NCBI GenBank assembly: GCA_017476085.1
Contig: JAFVEJ010000232.1
Coordinates: 1-6,486, forward strand
Source of the DNA: Alphaproteobacteria bacterium
Lineage (GTDB): Bacteria; Pseudomonadota; Alphaproteobacteria; RF32; CAG-977
Direction: 5' to 3'
DNA length: 6,486 nucleotides
Part shown: positions 1 through 5,870 of the stretch, piece by piece
Layout: each line of letters starts with the position of its first letter
Numbering within the stretch: position 1 is the stretch's first letter
The notes under the pieces: model-generated
Seen by the model: only the letters and a program-made list of their open reading frames with translations
What the model was told of the DNA's origin: nothing
The model's database searches: none
Made by a program: the position numbers and the translations under genes

Positions 1-1126
1 CGGTCGTGCCGTTCAGCTGCCCTGCGATGAACCAGCCGGATCCTTTTTTCGTTTCCAAAGTCGTCCGCATTTCCAAAGGATCGACATAGTCATACTCAAT
101 CGCATATCCCGGGCGAATGATCCGCACGTTTTCCAAGCCTTTGATCGAATGGATCATCGCGTCCTGCACATCGGCGGGCAAAGAGGTGGAAATGCCGTTC
201 GGATAAACCGTATCGTCGTCCAACCCTTCCGGTTCCAGAAAAACGTGATGGGAATCCCTGTCGGCGAATTTGACCAGTTTGTCTTCGATACTGGGGCAGT
301 AACGCGGGCCGACTCCTTTGATTTGTCCCGAAAACAAAGGCGCGCGGTGCATATTGGCGCGAATGATTTCATGCGTTTTCGCATTTGTTGCCGTGATATA
401 GCAAGCGATCTGCGGCGTCGTGATTTTATCGTCCAGAAAAGAAAAAGGTTCGGGATCGGCGTCCCCTTCCTGCCGCTGTAAAATATCATAATTAATTGTT
501 TTGCCGTCCAGTCTTGCCGGAGTTCCCGTTTTCAACCGGCCGACACGCAATCCCAGACGCAACAGAAAATCGGACAAATGTTCACAGGAAATTTCGCCGA
601 CACGGCCGCCGACCGTCTTTGTTTCCCCGACGTGCATCAGTCCGTGCAGAAACGTTCCGGCCGTCAGGACGACAGCCCCCGCCGCGTATTGCGTTCCATC
701 CGATGTAACAATGCCTGTTACTTGTGCCGGATTTTCGCGGTACATCAGGCCTTCGACGGCGGCTTCGATGACGGTCAGGTTTTCATAATTCAGCAGTTCC
801 GCCTGCATGGCTTGCCGGTAAAGCTTTCTGTCCGCCTGCGTGCGCAATCCCTGAACAGCCGGACCTTTAGAACTGTTCAACATACGGAATTGGATTCCGG
901 CTTTGTCGGCGACACGTCCCATCACACCATCCAAAGCGTCGATTTCACGCACCAGATGGCCTTTTCCCAATCCGCCGATCGCCGGATTGCACGACATTTC
1001 CCCCAGCGTGGAAATCTTATGCGTTACCAAAGCCGTTTTCGCGCCCATACGCGCCGCCGCCGCCGCCGCTTCACAACCGGCGTGTCCGCCGCCGACAACA
1101 ATCACATCAAACGTATCCGTCATCAT
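1..1126 (-). CDS. mnmG: MnmG (GidA), FAD-binding subunit of the tRNA U34 modification enzyme; C-terminus cut off by the window edge
   Basis: With MnmE this protein forms the cytoplasmic complex that installs the (carboxymethyl)aminomethyl group on C5 of wobble uridine 34 in certain tRNAs, using FAD, GTP and a folate donor. About 375 of the usual 620 or so residues are present. The N-terminus reads [17 protein letters not shown], a Rossmann FAD-binding fold with GGGHAG at residues 12-17. It is followed by a six-alanine run (20-25) and the family motif [20 protein letters not shown]. Cys46 (in MSCNP) and Cys277 (in RYCPSIEDK) match the two conserved catalytic cysteines, Cys47 and Cys277 of the E. 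coli enzyme. The visible part stops at IAGQLNGTT, also a conserved FAD-site stretch. The ATG at 1126-1124 overlaps the mnmE TGA in an ATGA junction, which suggests translational coupling. A second ATG follows immediately and could be the start instead. Family assignment is very secure. Confidence 0.97.
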   Translation of the reverse strand, partial: MMTDTFDVIVVGGGHAGCEAAAAAARMGAKTALVTHKISTLGEMSCNPAIGGLGKGHLVREIDALDGVMGRVADKAGIQFRMLNSSKGPAVQGLRTQADRKLYRQAMQAELLNYENLTVIEAAVEGLMYRENPAQVTGIVTSDGTQYAAGAVVLTAGTFLHGLMHVGETKTVGGRVGEISCEHLSDFLLRLGLRVGRLKTGTPARLDGKTINYDILQRQEGDADPEPFSFLDDKITTPQIACYITATNAKTHEIIRANMHRAPLFSGQIKGVGPRYCPSIEDKLVKFADRDSHHVFLEPEGLDDDTVYPNGISTSLPADVQDAMIHSIKGLENVRIIRPGYAIEYDYVDPLEMRTTLETKKGSGWFIAGQLNGTT

Positions 1127-2430
1127 TTTCCTATGCAAAAATCTTTAAAAATAACATCAAGCAATTCTTCCACCTGCACCTGACCGGTGATTTTCCCCAA
1201 AGAACGCATCGCCATACGCAGGTCTTCCGTCATTAACTCTATTTCTGGCGCGTTTAAAGAGGAATTTAAAAATCCGACGCATTCCTCCAACGCTTTGCGG
1301 TGGCGCAGACGGGTTAAAGACGGTTCTTCACGCATTGAAAGCGTGTCTTCGACATACTTTCCGATTTTTTTCAACAAAGCGTCAAGCCCCTGCCCCGTTT
1401 TGGCGGAAATCCAGAAATTGCCGTCGTTTTGCGCCGGAACCTGATCGGCTTTGTTCATAATCGGAATGATTTTTTCAGGATTCAGTCCGAGCGTTTCCGT
1501 TTCGTCCTTTGCCGCATTTGCGTCCGTCAGCCACAGGACGAGGTCGGCCTCCTCCGCTCTGGCTTTGGCGCGGCGCACGCCTTCGGCTTCGATTTCCTCC
1601 GCCGTGTCGCGCAGTCCCGCGGTATCCGCGACGATCACCGGATAACCGTTGATGTCCAAGCGCACCTCTATCACGTCGCGCGTCGTTCCCGCCGTGGAAG
1701 AGACGATAGCCACATCACGTTGCGCCAAACGGTTCATCAAACTGGATTTGCCCGCGTTCGGCGCGCCGATGATTGCGATTTGAAGCCCGTCGCGCAATCT
1801 TTCCCCGCGTCGTCCGTCGTTCAGATGTTTTTCGATCTCTTCTTTCAAAGCCGTTATTTTTCCGCGGACTTCGGCGGAAACGCTTTCGGGGATTTCCTCT
1901 TCCGGAAAATCGATGTACGCTTCCATCCACGCCAGAACGTGCATCAACTCCGCGTGCCAACGTTCATAAATTCCGGCCAAAGCCCCGTTCATCTGACGTA
2001 AAGCCTGCCGTCTTTGTTGTTCCGTTTCGGCATCGACCAAATCGGCCAACCCTTCAGCGGCAGTCAGATCCATTTTTCCGTTTTCAACCGCGCGTCTGGT
2101 GAATTCGCCGCGTTCCGCCGGTCTGAAACCGTCTATTTTTGCCAGTTCCGTCAACAGTATCGCCGTGATCGCCCGTCCGCCGTGCGTTTGAAATTCAACC
2201 ACATTTTCACCCGTAAAGCTGTTCGGCATCGGAAAAAATATGACCAGAGCTTCGTCAATCTGAACGCCGTCAAGCGAGCGGATCTCCGTCAAAACCGCTT
2301 TGCGGGGAACGGGATTTTGAATCGGCGTCATCAGATGAACCGCCTGCAAAGCCTGCGGACCGGAAATGCGCACAACGGCCACTCCCGCTTTTCCCAAAGC
2401 CGTCGCCGGCGCAAAAATCGTGGCACTCAT
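1123..2430 (-). CDS. mnmE: MnmE (TrmE), GTPase subunit of the tRNA U34 modification enzyme
   Basis: A 435-residue protein, close to the 450 or so usual for the family. Domains in order: an N-terminal tetrahydrofolate-binding domain (about 1-118, opening with [21 protein letters not shown]), a helical domain, and a Ras-like G domain inserted in it (about 216-365). The G motifs are intact: G1 GAPNAGKSS at 222-230, G2 TTRD at 249-252 in the potassium-loop region, G3 DTAG at 269-272 and G4 NKAD at 326-329. The C-terminal FCIGK signature (431-435) with its conserved cysteine is present. MnmE dimerises through G-domain contacts in a potassium-dependent way and works with MnmG, the next gene, which overlaps it by four bases. 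The ATG at 2430 has a good Shine-Dalgarno AAGGG at 2443-2439, eight bases upstream. It lies 37 bases after the smr stop. No missing motif or frameshift is visible. Confidence 0.98.
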   Translation of the reverse strand: MSATIFAPATALGKAGVAVVRISGPQALQAVHLMTPIQNPVPRKAVLTEIRSLDGVQIDEALVIFFPMPNSFTGENVVEFQTHGGRAITAILLTELAKIDGFRPAERGEFTRRAVENGKMDLTAAEGLADLVDAETEQQRRQALRQMNGALAGIYERWHAELMHVLAWMEAYIDFPEEEIPESVSAEVRGKITALKEEIEKHLNDGRRGERLRDGLQIAIIGAPNAGKSSLMNRLAQRDVAIVSSTAGTTRDVIEVRLDINGYPVIVADTAGLRDTAEEIEAEGVRRAKARAEEADLVLWLTDANAAKDETETLGLNPEKIIPIMNKADQVPAQNDGNFWISAKTGQGLDALLKKIGKYVEDTLSMREEPSLTRLRHRKALEECVGFLNSSLNAPEIELMTEDLRMAMRSLGKITGQVQVEELLDVIFKDFCIGK

Positions 2431-2438
2431 TTTGTAAT

Positions 2439-2443
2439 CCCTT
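2439..2443 (-). promoter_or_regulatory. Ribosome binding site of mnmE
   Basis: AAGGG on the minus strand, eight bases before the mnmE ATG. It sits in the 37-base gap 2431-2467 between smr and mnmE, the longest gap inside the operon. I see no hairpin-plus-T-run terminator and no convincing promoter in that gap, so mnmE is probably read from the upstream genes. A promoter within smr cannot be excluded. Confidence 0.6.
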
Positions 2444-2467
2444 AAAACCTTTGTCGAACCTGTCTTA

Positions 2468-3001
2468 TCACGTTCTGTTCCGTTTTAAAAGAACATAAAA
2501 AGCCCCGTCGCCGCCGTCTTTCGGTTGAGCCGTCGTATAAGACAAAATCAAGCTTCGTATTTCCGCCGAATTCATCCAGACCGGCATTTCGGCTTTTAAA
2601 ACGCCGCGGCCAAGCATACCGCCCTTTCCGGTGATTATCAGCAGACATCTGGCGTTCCGGCGGCTTTGATCGTGAATAAAATTCTTCAGCACTTCAAAAC
2701 CTTTTTCCAACGTATAACCGTGCATATCCAACCGCGCATCGATCCGCATCGCGCCGCTTTTGAAACGCTGTCCCGTTTTTTTATCCATCGCGTGCAGATC
2801 ACCTTCGGTCAAAGGGGCGCAAACCGTATAGTCGAAATCGGGACTGTGGCGGGACGGATGAACATCAACCGTCAGTTTTTTACGCAAAGAAACATATTCC
2901 GCTTTTTTGGCAGGCGTCTTTGAATTTAAAGGCTTGACTGTTTCAGTTACCGCTTTCCATAAAGCCTGATCGTCGTTGTCTTCAGGCATTTTTTTCTTCA
3001 T
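2468..3001 (-). CDS. Smr-domain protein (predicted DNA/RNA endonuclease)
   Basis: A 177-residue protein with a C-terminal Smr domain (about 88-175), the domain first named from MutS2. The hallmarks are LDMHGYT at 91-97 (the LDxHG motif), ITGKGG at 123-128 followed by GRGVLK, and GGDGAFYVLLKR at 163-174. Smr domains studied elsewhere nick or cut nucleic acid, and the DxH and TGxG motifs are implicated in activity; the substrate of this stand-alone alphaproteobacterial form is not evident from sequence. The first 85 or so residues are polar and charged, with no recognised domain apart from the short conserved-looking stretch before the domain (MDKKTGQRFKSGAMRIDARL). The start is uncertain. The ATG at 3001 overlaps the upstream gene by 20 bases, with a distant AGGA 11 bases away. 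The ATG of residue 5 (2989) would leave an 8-base overlap with a purine-rich leader. Confidence 0.92.
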   Translation of the reverse strand: MKKKMPEDNDDQALWKAVTETVKPLNSKTPAKKAEYVSLRKKLTVDVHPSRHSPDFDYTVCAPLTEGDLHAMDKKTGQRFKSGAMRIDARLDMHGYTLEKGFEVLKNFIHDQSRRNARCLLIITGKGGMLGRGVLKAEMPVWMNSAEIRSLILSYTTAQPKDGGDGAFYVLLKRNRT

Positions 3002-3476
3002 CTTCTATCATATCCTGCGGAATCAAATCCGAAAAATAAGTTCGTGTGAAATACTGCCAATTTCCTAAAGGCGCCTGACAGGAATACTTGGAATCAGCCG
3101 TCAGTACAATGGAAATCCCGCCGTATCGCCAAGCAATTAAAAATTTTTCTATTCTGGGAACAATGCGCTTTGTGACACGGTTTTGCATAAACGGTTCTAA
3201 AAAATAAGGCATTGAAAGAGCATATACGACACACAAAACCAACAGCGCCGTTGTTCCTATAATCAAATTGCGAAAGATCATCAGCAGCAAAGAAATAATT
3301 AAAATAAACAACAACGGCAACACATTTTCCCACGGGTTGAAAAACGGGGATTTAAATTTGTTTAGTTTTTTAAAATCAACTCTGATAAAAGCCTTTCTTT
3401 CGACCAAAGCGCGCTGAAGGCCCTGAAAAACGACCATGTCTTCCCGCGTCGGCGGTTGTATGGAAAATTTATTCAT
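2982..3476 (-). CDS. Unrecognised small membrane protein with a two-helix hairpin
   Basis: A 164-residue protein whose family I do not recognise. What can be seen is a basic N-terminal region (1-50, with many Lys/Arg between 22 and 42) and two close hydrophobic segments at about 51-68 and 71-93, joined by a very short RN turn. A C-terminal soluble region (about 97-164) starts very basic (NRVTKRIVPRIEK) and ends acidic (EDEEKNA). Positive charges flank the hairpin on both sides, so the positive-inside rule suggests both ends lie in the cytoplasm. The ORF looks real: it has AAGGGG (3491-3486) nine bases before its ATG, it overlaps mltA upstream by 8 bases and smr downstream by up to 20, and it fills a gap that would otherwise be empty. 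Its role is unknown; a link to the envelope genes before it is only guilt by association. Confidence 0.8.
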   Translation of the reverse strand: MNKFSIQPPTREDMVVFQGLQRALVERKAFIRVDFKKLNKFKSPFFNPWENVLPLLFILIISLLLMIFRNLIIGTTALLVLCVVYALSMPYFLEPFMQNRVTKRIVPRIEKFLIAWRYGGISIVLTADSKYSCQAPLGNWQYFTRTYFSDLIPQDMIEDEEKNA

Positions 3477-4614
3477 TTTGATATGCCCCTTTCGGCAACA
3501 GTAAAAAATAGGTTCCCAGGCTCCTCATACTCCCAGCTTCTTTCAAAGCTTGTTTTCCGGTTCCCCAAAAAAAATCCCCCCGAACGGCGCCTTTGATTGC
3601 GCTGCCGGTGTCCTGCGCCGTCATCAGACGATTCAACGACGTTTTATTATGATCTGTCTGCAGCCATAAAAAACTGCCTAAAGGAATATAAGCCGGATCA
3701 ACGGCTAAACTTCTGCCTGTTGTTAAAGGAACGCCCATTGCTCCTATTGCTCCCGGTTTGTTCAATTTTTTAAAAAAGATATAACGTTTATTTTCATGCA
3801 TCATGTTTTGAGCCTGTTGAGGGTTAGCGATCAGCCAATCCCTGATTTCCGACATCGTATAAACGCCTTTTTTCAATAATCCTTTTTTTGCCATAACGCT
3901 TCCGATTCCGGTAAAAGCATGGCCGTTATTGCCATCATAGCCTATTCCTATTTTATTGCCGTCAGGCAATTTTAAAATTCCGGACCCCTGAATTTGCAGA
4001 ATAAACAAATCGACAGGTTCTTTGACCCAAGCGATAATATCCGCAGGAAACTTTACCTTTCCTGTTTCTATTTCTTTTCGCGTCAAATAGGGCGCTATTT
4101 CTTTTCCTTCCAGTTTGCCGAACAAGACTTCGCCTTTATATTTTGAATTAAATTTCCCCAAATCAATTCGAACAATATCCTGCGGAAGTCCGTAAACCGG
4201 CGTGTCATATTCTTTTGTTTTAACCAAAGATCCTTCTATTTCCGGTTCATAATAACCTGTAAATAAACCTTTTTGTCCGTTATTTACCAAAAAAGGCTGC
4301 AAATTTTTTTTCAAAAACGCCCTCAGCGCGGCATCGGATTGAAAAGATTTACCGAGCCCTTTGCAAACAGACTGCCAGCTTTTATCTTTTTTTTGCAAAA
4401 CAAAACAAGATTTGCGCAAAGCCGGCAACGCTTCCAAAACATTGTCTTTTTCAAATCCGTTTAATTGACTGAAATTAATTGCGGAAAGCTGCACGTTTTT
4501 CAATGTCTTCGGCAAAAAAGAAACAGAACGGACAGACTGCTCGGACGTTTTTCTGAAATAAAACGACAAGCCGGCGATTAAAACGGCGCAGCAAACAATA
4601 ACGGTACGTTTCAT
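3469..4614 (-). CDS. mltA: MltA-type membrane-bound lytic murein transglycosylase
   Basis: This enzyme cleaves the MurNAc-GlcNAc bond of peptidoglycan with formation of a 1,6-anhydro-muramyl end. It has 381 residues from the ATG at 4614. Segments in order: a hydrophobic N-terminus (about 4-20), a linker, the MltA barrel domain (about 95-290, with FTGYYEPEIEGS and LQIQGSG), then a 3D domain (about 290-375). The 3D domain shows AVDPAYIPLG (Asp306), TAQDTGSAIKG (Asp335) and RGDFFWGTG (Asp347), the three aspartates that name it; one corresponds to the catalytic acid (Asp308 in E. coli MltA), and the spacing suggests Asp335 or its neighbour. Unlike E. coli MltA there is no lipobox cysteine at the end of the hydrophobic stretch, and no clear signal peptidase I site, so it may be anchored in the inner membrane. 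A TTG at 4617 extends the frame by one residue; ATG is the likelier start. No clear Shine-Dalgarno precedes it, and it lies 9 bases after the timA-like stop. Confidence 0.95.
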   Translation of the reverse strand: MKRTVIVCCAVLIAGLSFYFRKTSEQSVRSVSFLPKTLKNVQLSAINFSQLNGFEKDNVLEALPALRKSCFVLQKKDKSWQSVCKGLGKSFQSDAALRAFLKKNLQPFLVNNGQKGLFTGYYEPEIEGSLVKTKEYDTPVYGLPQDIVRIDLGKFNSKYKGEVLFGKLEGKEIAPYLTRKEIETGKVKFPADIIAWVKEPVDLFILQIQGSGILKLPDGNKIGIGYDGNNGHAFTGIGSVMAKKGLLKKGVYTMSEIRDWLIANPQQAQNMMHENKRYIFFKKLNKPGAIGAMGVPLTTGRSLAVDPAYIPLGSFLWLQTDHNKTSLNRLMTAQDTGSAIKGAVRGDFFWGTGKQALKEAGSMRSLGTYFLLLPKGAYQNE

Positions 4615-4623
4615 CAAATAAAT

Positions 4624-5310
4624 TTATTTACTGTGTGTTGCGGTTAAGACCCAAACAGGATCGGCCGAACGCATATTCTTTTTTAACGTCCAAATATCGG
4701 TCACCGTTTCGATATATGTCGGATCGCCGATAATGACCTCTCCGTCGGCATTTTTAACAATATTCGTCTGTTCGGTTTCAAATTCGACGGTTAATTCCAC
4801 TTCGCTGCCGAACATTTTGGCATCCGTCAGCTTAATGGATTTAAATCCGATCAAACTAAATTCGGCTGTTTCATTATGTTCCTTGCGCTTATCAATAGCT
4901 TTTTCAAAGCTTTTGTAAATATTTTCGCTTAACAGCGGTTTCAGGCTATCCTTGTCTCCGCCGGCAAAAGCCAAAGCAATGTATTCAAACGCCCGCGGCG
5001 CTTTTTGCATAAAATCGACTAAATCGAAAGAAGGAAAAGCCTCTTTAATTTTTTTCAAATTTTGGACAACTTCGGAATCTTCTTCAAATTCCGTACTGGC
5101 GGCAATATCTTGTTCCATTTTTGAACCGGTCGCACTTTCCAATGTCCTGTATTCGGAAATATCAAGAACTTTTGCAGATTGTTCCGTTTCGCTTTTAACG
5201 GAATTATCGGAAGAAGGACGCGTTCCCAAAACACTGCGCAAACGATTGATTAACAGCAAAACAATTATTCCCAAAAAGACGATATCCAAAAATTGAAACT
5301 GTTGTGACAT
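4624..5310 (-). CDS. Tim44-like inner-membrane protein (TimA type)
   Basis: A 228-residue protein with an N-terminal transmembrane helix (about 8-22), followed by the NRLRSVLGTR segment typical of alphaproteobacterial Tim44-like proteins. Next comes an acidic, low-complexity linker (about 32-82) and then a Tim44-like domain (about 85-226). Conserved-looking parts are the FEYIALAFAGGDKDSLKPLLS helix pair region and the C-terminal VTDIWTLKKNMRSADPVWVL. Tim44 in mitochondria tethers Hsp70 to the import channel. The bacterial homologue sits in the inner membrane and its function is not settled. The basic residues just after the helix suggest the domain faces the cytoplasm, which is inference. AAGG (5323-5320) lies nine bases before the ATG. 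It is the first gene of the minus-strand operon and is divergent from secB. Confidence 0.9.
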   Translation of the reverse strand: MSQQFQFLDIVFLGIIVLLLINRLRSVLGTRPSSDNSVKSETEQSAKVLDISEYRTLESATGSKMEQDIAASTEFEEDSEVVQNLKKIKEAFPSFDLVDFMQKAPRAFEYIALAFAGGDKDSLKPLLSENIYKSFEKAIDKRKEHNETAEFSLIGFKSIKLTDAKMFGSEVELTVEFETEQTNIVKNADGEVIIGDPTYIETVTDIWTLKKNMRSADPVWVLTATHSK

Positions 5311-5315
5311 AATTT

Positions 5316-5346
5316 TTAACCTTCTTTCTTTCTTTCCTGATTTAAT
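5316..5346 (+). promoter_or_regulatory. Candidate secB promoter
   Basis: TTTAAT at 5341-5346 matches five of six bases of the -10 box. TTAACC at 5316-5321 is a four-of-six match to the -35 box, with a long 19-base spacer. TAGAGT at 5352-5357 is an alternative -10 box without a good partner. The call is weak; it rests mainly on the need for a promoter here. Confidence 0.25.
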
Positions 5347-5354
5347 TAGGATAG

Positions 5355-5382
5355 AGTATAGCAGATTTTTAATCCAGGAGAA
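5355..5382 (-). promoter_or_regulatory. Candidate promoter of the timA-mltA-smr-mnmEG operon
   Basis: On the minus strand TATACT (5360-5355) matches five of six bases of the sigma-70 -10 box. Sixteen bases upstream lies TTCTCC (5382-5377), a poor -35 box with three matches. Transcription would start around 5348, giving a leader of roughly 38 bases. The -35 box would overlap the ribosome binding site of secB on the other strand. This was judged by eye only. Confidence 0.35.
5376..5380 (+). promoter_or_regulatory. Ribosome binding site of secB
   Basis: AGGAG, ten bases before the secB ATG. It is the strongest Shine-Dalgarno sequence in the window and supports the start at 5391. Confidence 0.7.
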
Positions 5383-5390
5383 TACATTAA

Positions 5391-5870
5391 ATGAGCGAAA
5401 ATACTACCGAAAATAATGAACAGCAGCAGGTTGCTATTGCGATTAATGCACAATTTGTCAAAGATATTTCTTTCGAAGCCCCTCACGTTCCCCAAATTTT
5501 TACTGAACTGAAAACCAATCCGGAAATCAACGTTAACGTTGACGTACAAGCAGGTAAAGTTCAGGATACGGTTTATCAAGTCGCTTTGAAAATTAAAACG
5601 GAAGCCAAAGCGGAAGGCAAGGTAGCTTTTTTGTGTGAAGTAGAATACGGCTGTATCGCGACCGTTCAGGTTGCGCCGGAACATATCGAACCGATTTTGC
5701 TGATTGAAATTCCGCGTCTGTTATTTCCGTTTGCGCGCAACATTATCGCCGATTTAACGCGTGAAAGCGGATTTCCGCCCTTGATGATCAATCCGATTGA
5801 TTTTGTCGGTTTGTATCACAAGCGATTGGAAGAATTAAAAAAAGAAAAAGACGCCGCTACGGTTAACTGA
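5391..5870 (+). CDS. secB: SecB, protein-export chaperone
   Basis: SecB is a cytoplasmic homotetramer that keeps exported precursors unfolded and hands them to SecA at the Sec translocon. The 159-residue product is the usual length (E. coli 155). A Gln/Asn/Glu-rich N-terminal tail (1-15) precedes the SecB fold. Recognisable conserved pieces are ISFEAPHVPQIF (26-37), LLFPFARNIIADLTRESGFPPL (starting at residue 110) and MINPIDFVGLY (132-142). The acidic/basic C-terminal helix ends in KKEKDAATVN. The Shine-Dalgarno AGGAG and the N-terminal MSENTTENNE tail support this start. It is the only plus-strand gene, divergent from the timA-like gene. Its last eight bases overlap the end of dnaQ on the opposite strand. 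Confidence 0.97.
   Translation: MSENTTENNEQQQVAIAINAQFVKDISFEAPHVPQIFTELKTNPEINVNVDVQAGKVQDTVYQVALKIKTEAKAEGKVAFLCEVEYGCIATVQVAPEHIEPILLIEIPRLLFPFARNIIADLTRESGFPPLMINPIDFVGLYHKRLEELKKEKDAATVN

Larger units (their letters stand above)
5311..5390. promoter_or_regulatory. Shared divergent intergenic region between the timA-like gene and secB
   Basis: Eighty bases with no gene; this is the only place where transcription diverges, so it should hold promoters for both directions. It contains a pyrimidine tract with three tandem CTTT units (5324-5335), which on the minus strand forms the purine-rich leader of the timA-like gene, an AT-rich core (5338-5362) and the secB ribosome binding site. Individual promoter boxes are listed separately with low confidence. 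Confidence 0.7.

Noticed and set aside
578..1183. Long plus-strand open frame of 201 codons opposite mnmG and the end of mnmE
   Set aside because: It is antisense to a strongly conserved gene, runs past the mnmG/mnmE junction, is Arg/His/Ser/Gln-rich without recognisable motifs, and its frame is explained by the codon bias of the opposite strand.
1429..2001. Plus-strand open frame of 190 codons opposite mnmE
   Set aside because: It is a shadow of the mnmE reading frame: Arg/Phe/Val-rich, no domain, no Shine-Dalgarno, and mnmE is intact with all G motifs.
5324..5335. Three CTTT units as a phase-variable repeat controlling the timA-like gene
   Set aside because: Three units are too few to slip often; the purine-rich leader on the minus strand is adequately explained as a ribosome-binding region.
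5346..5684. Minus-strand open frame opposite secB and the intergenic region
   Set aside because: It is antisense to the conserved secB core, has no family-like features, and would run through the promoter region of the minus-strand operon.
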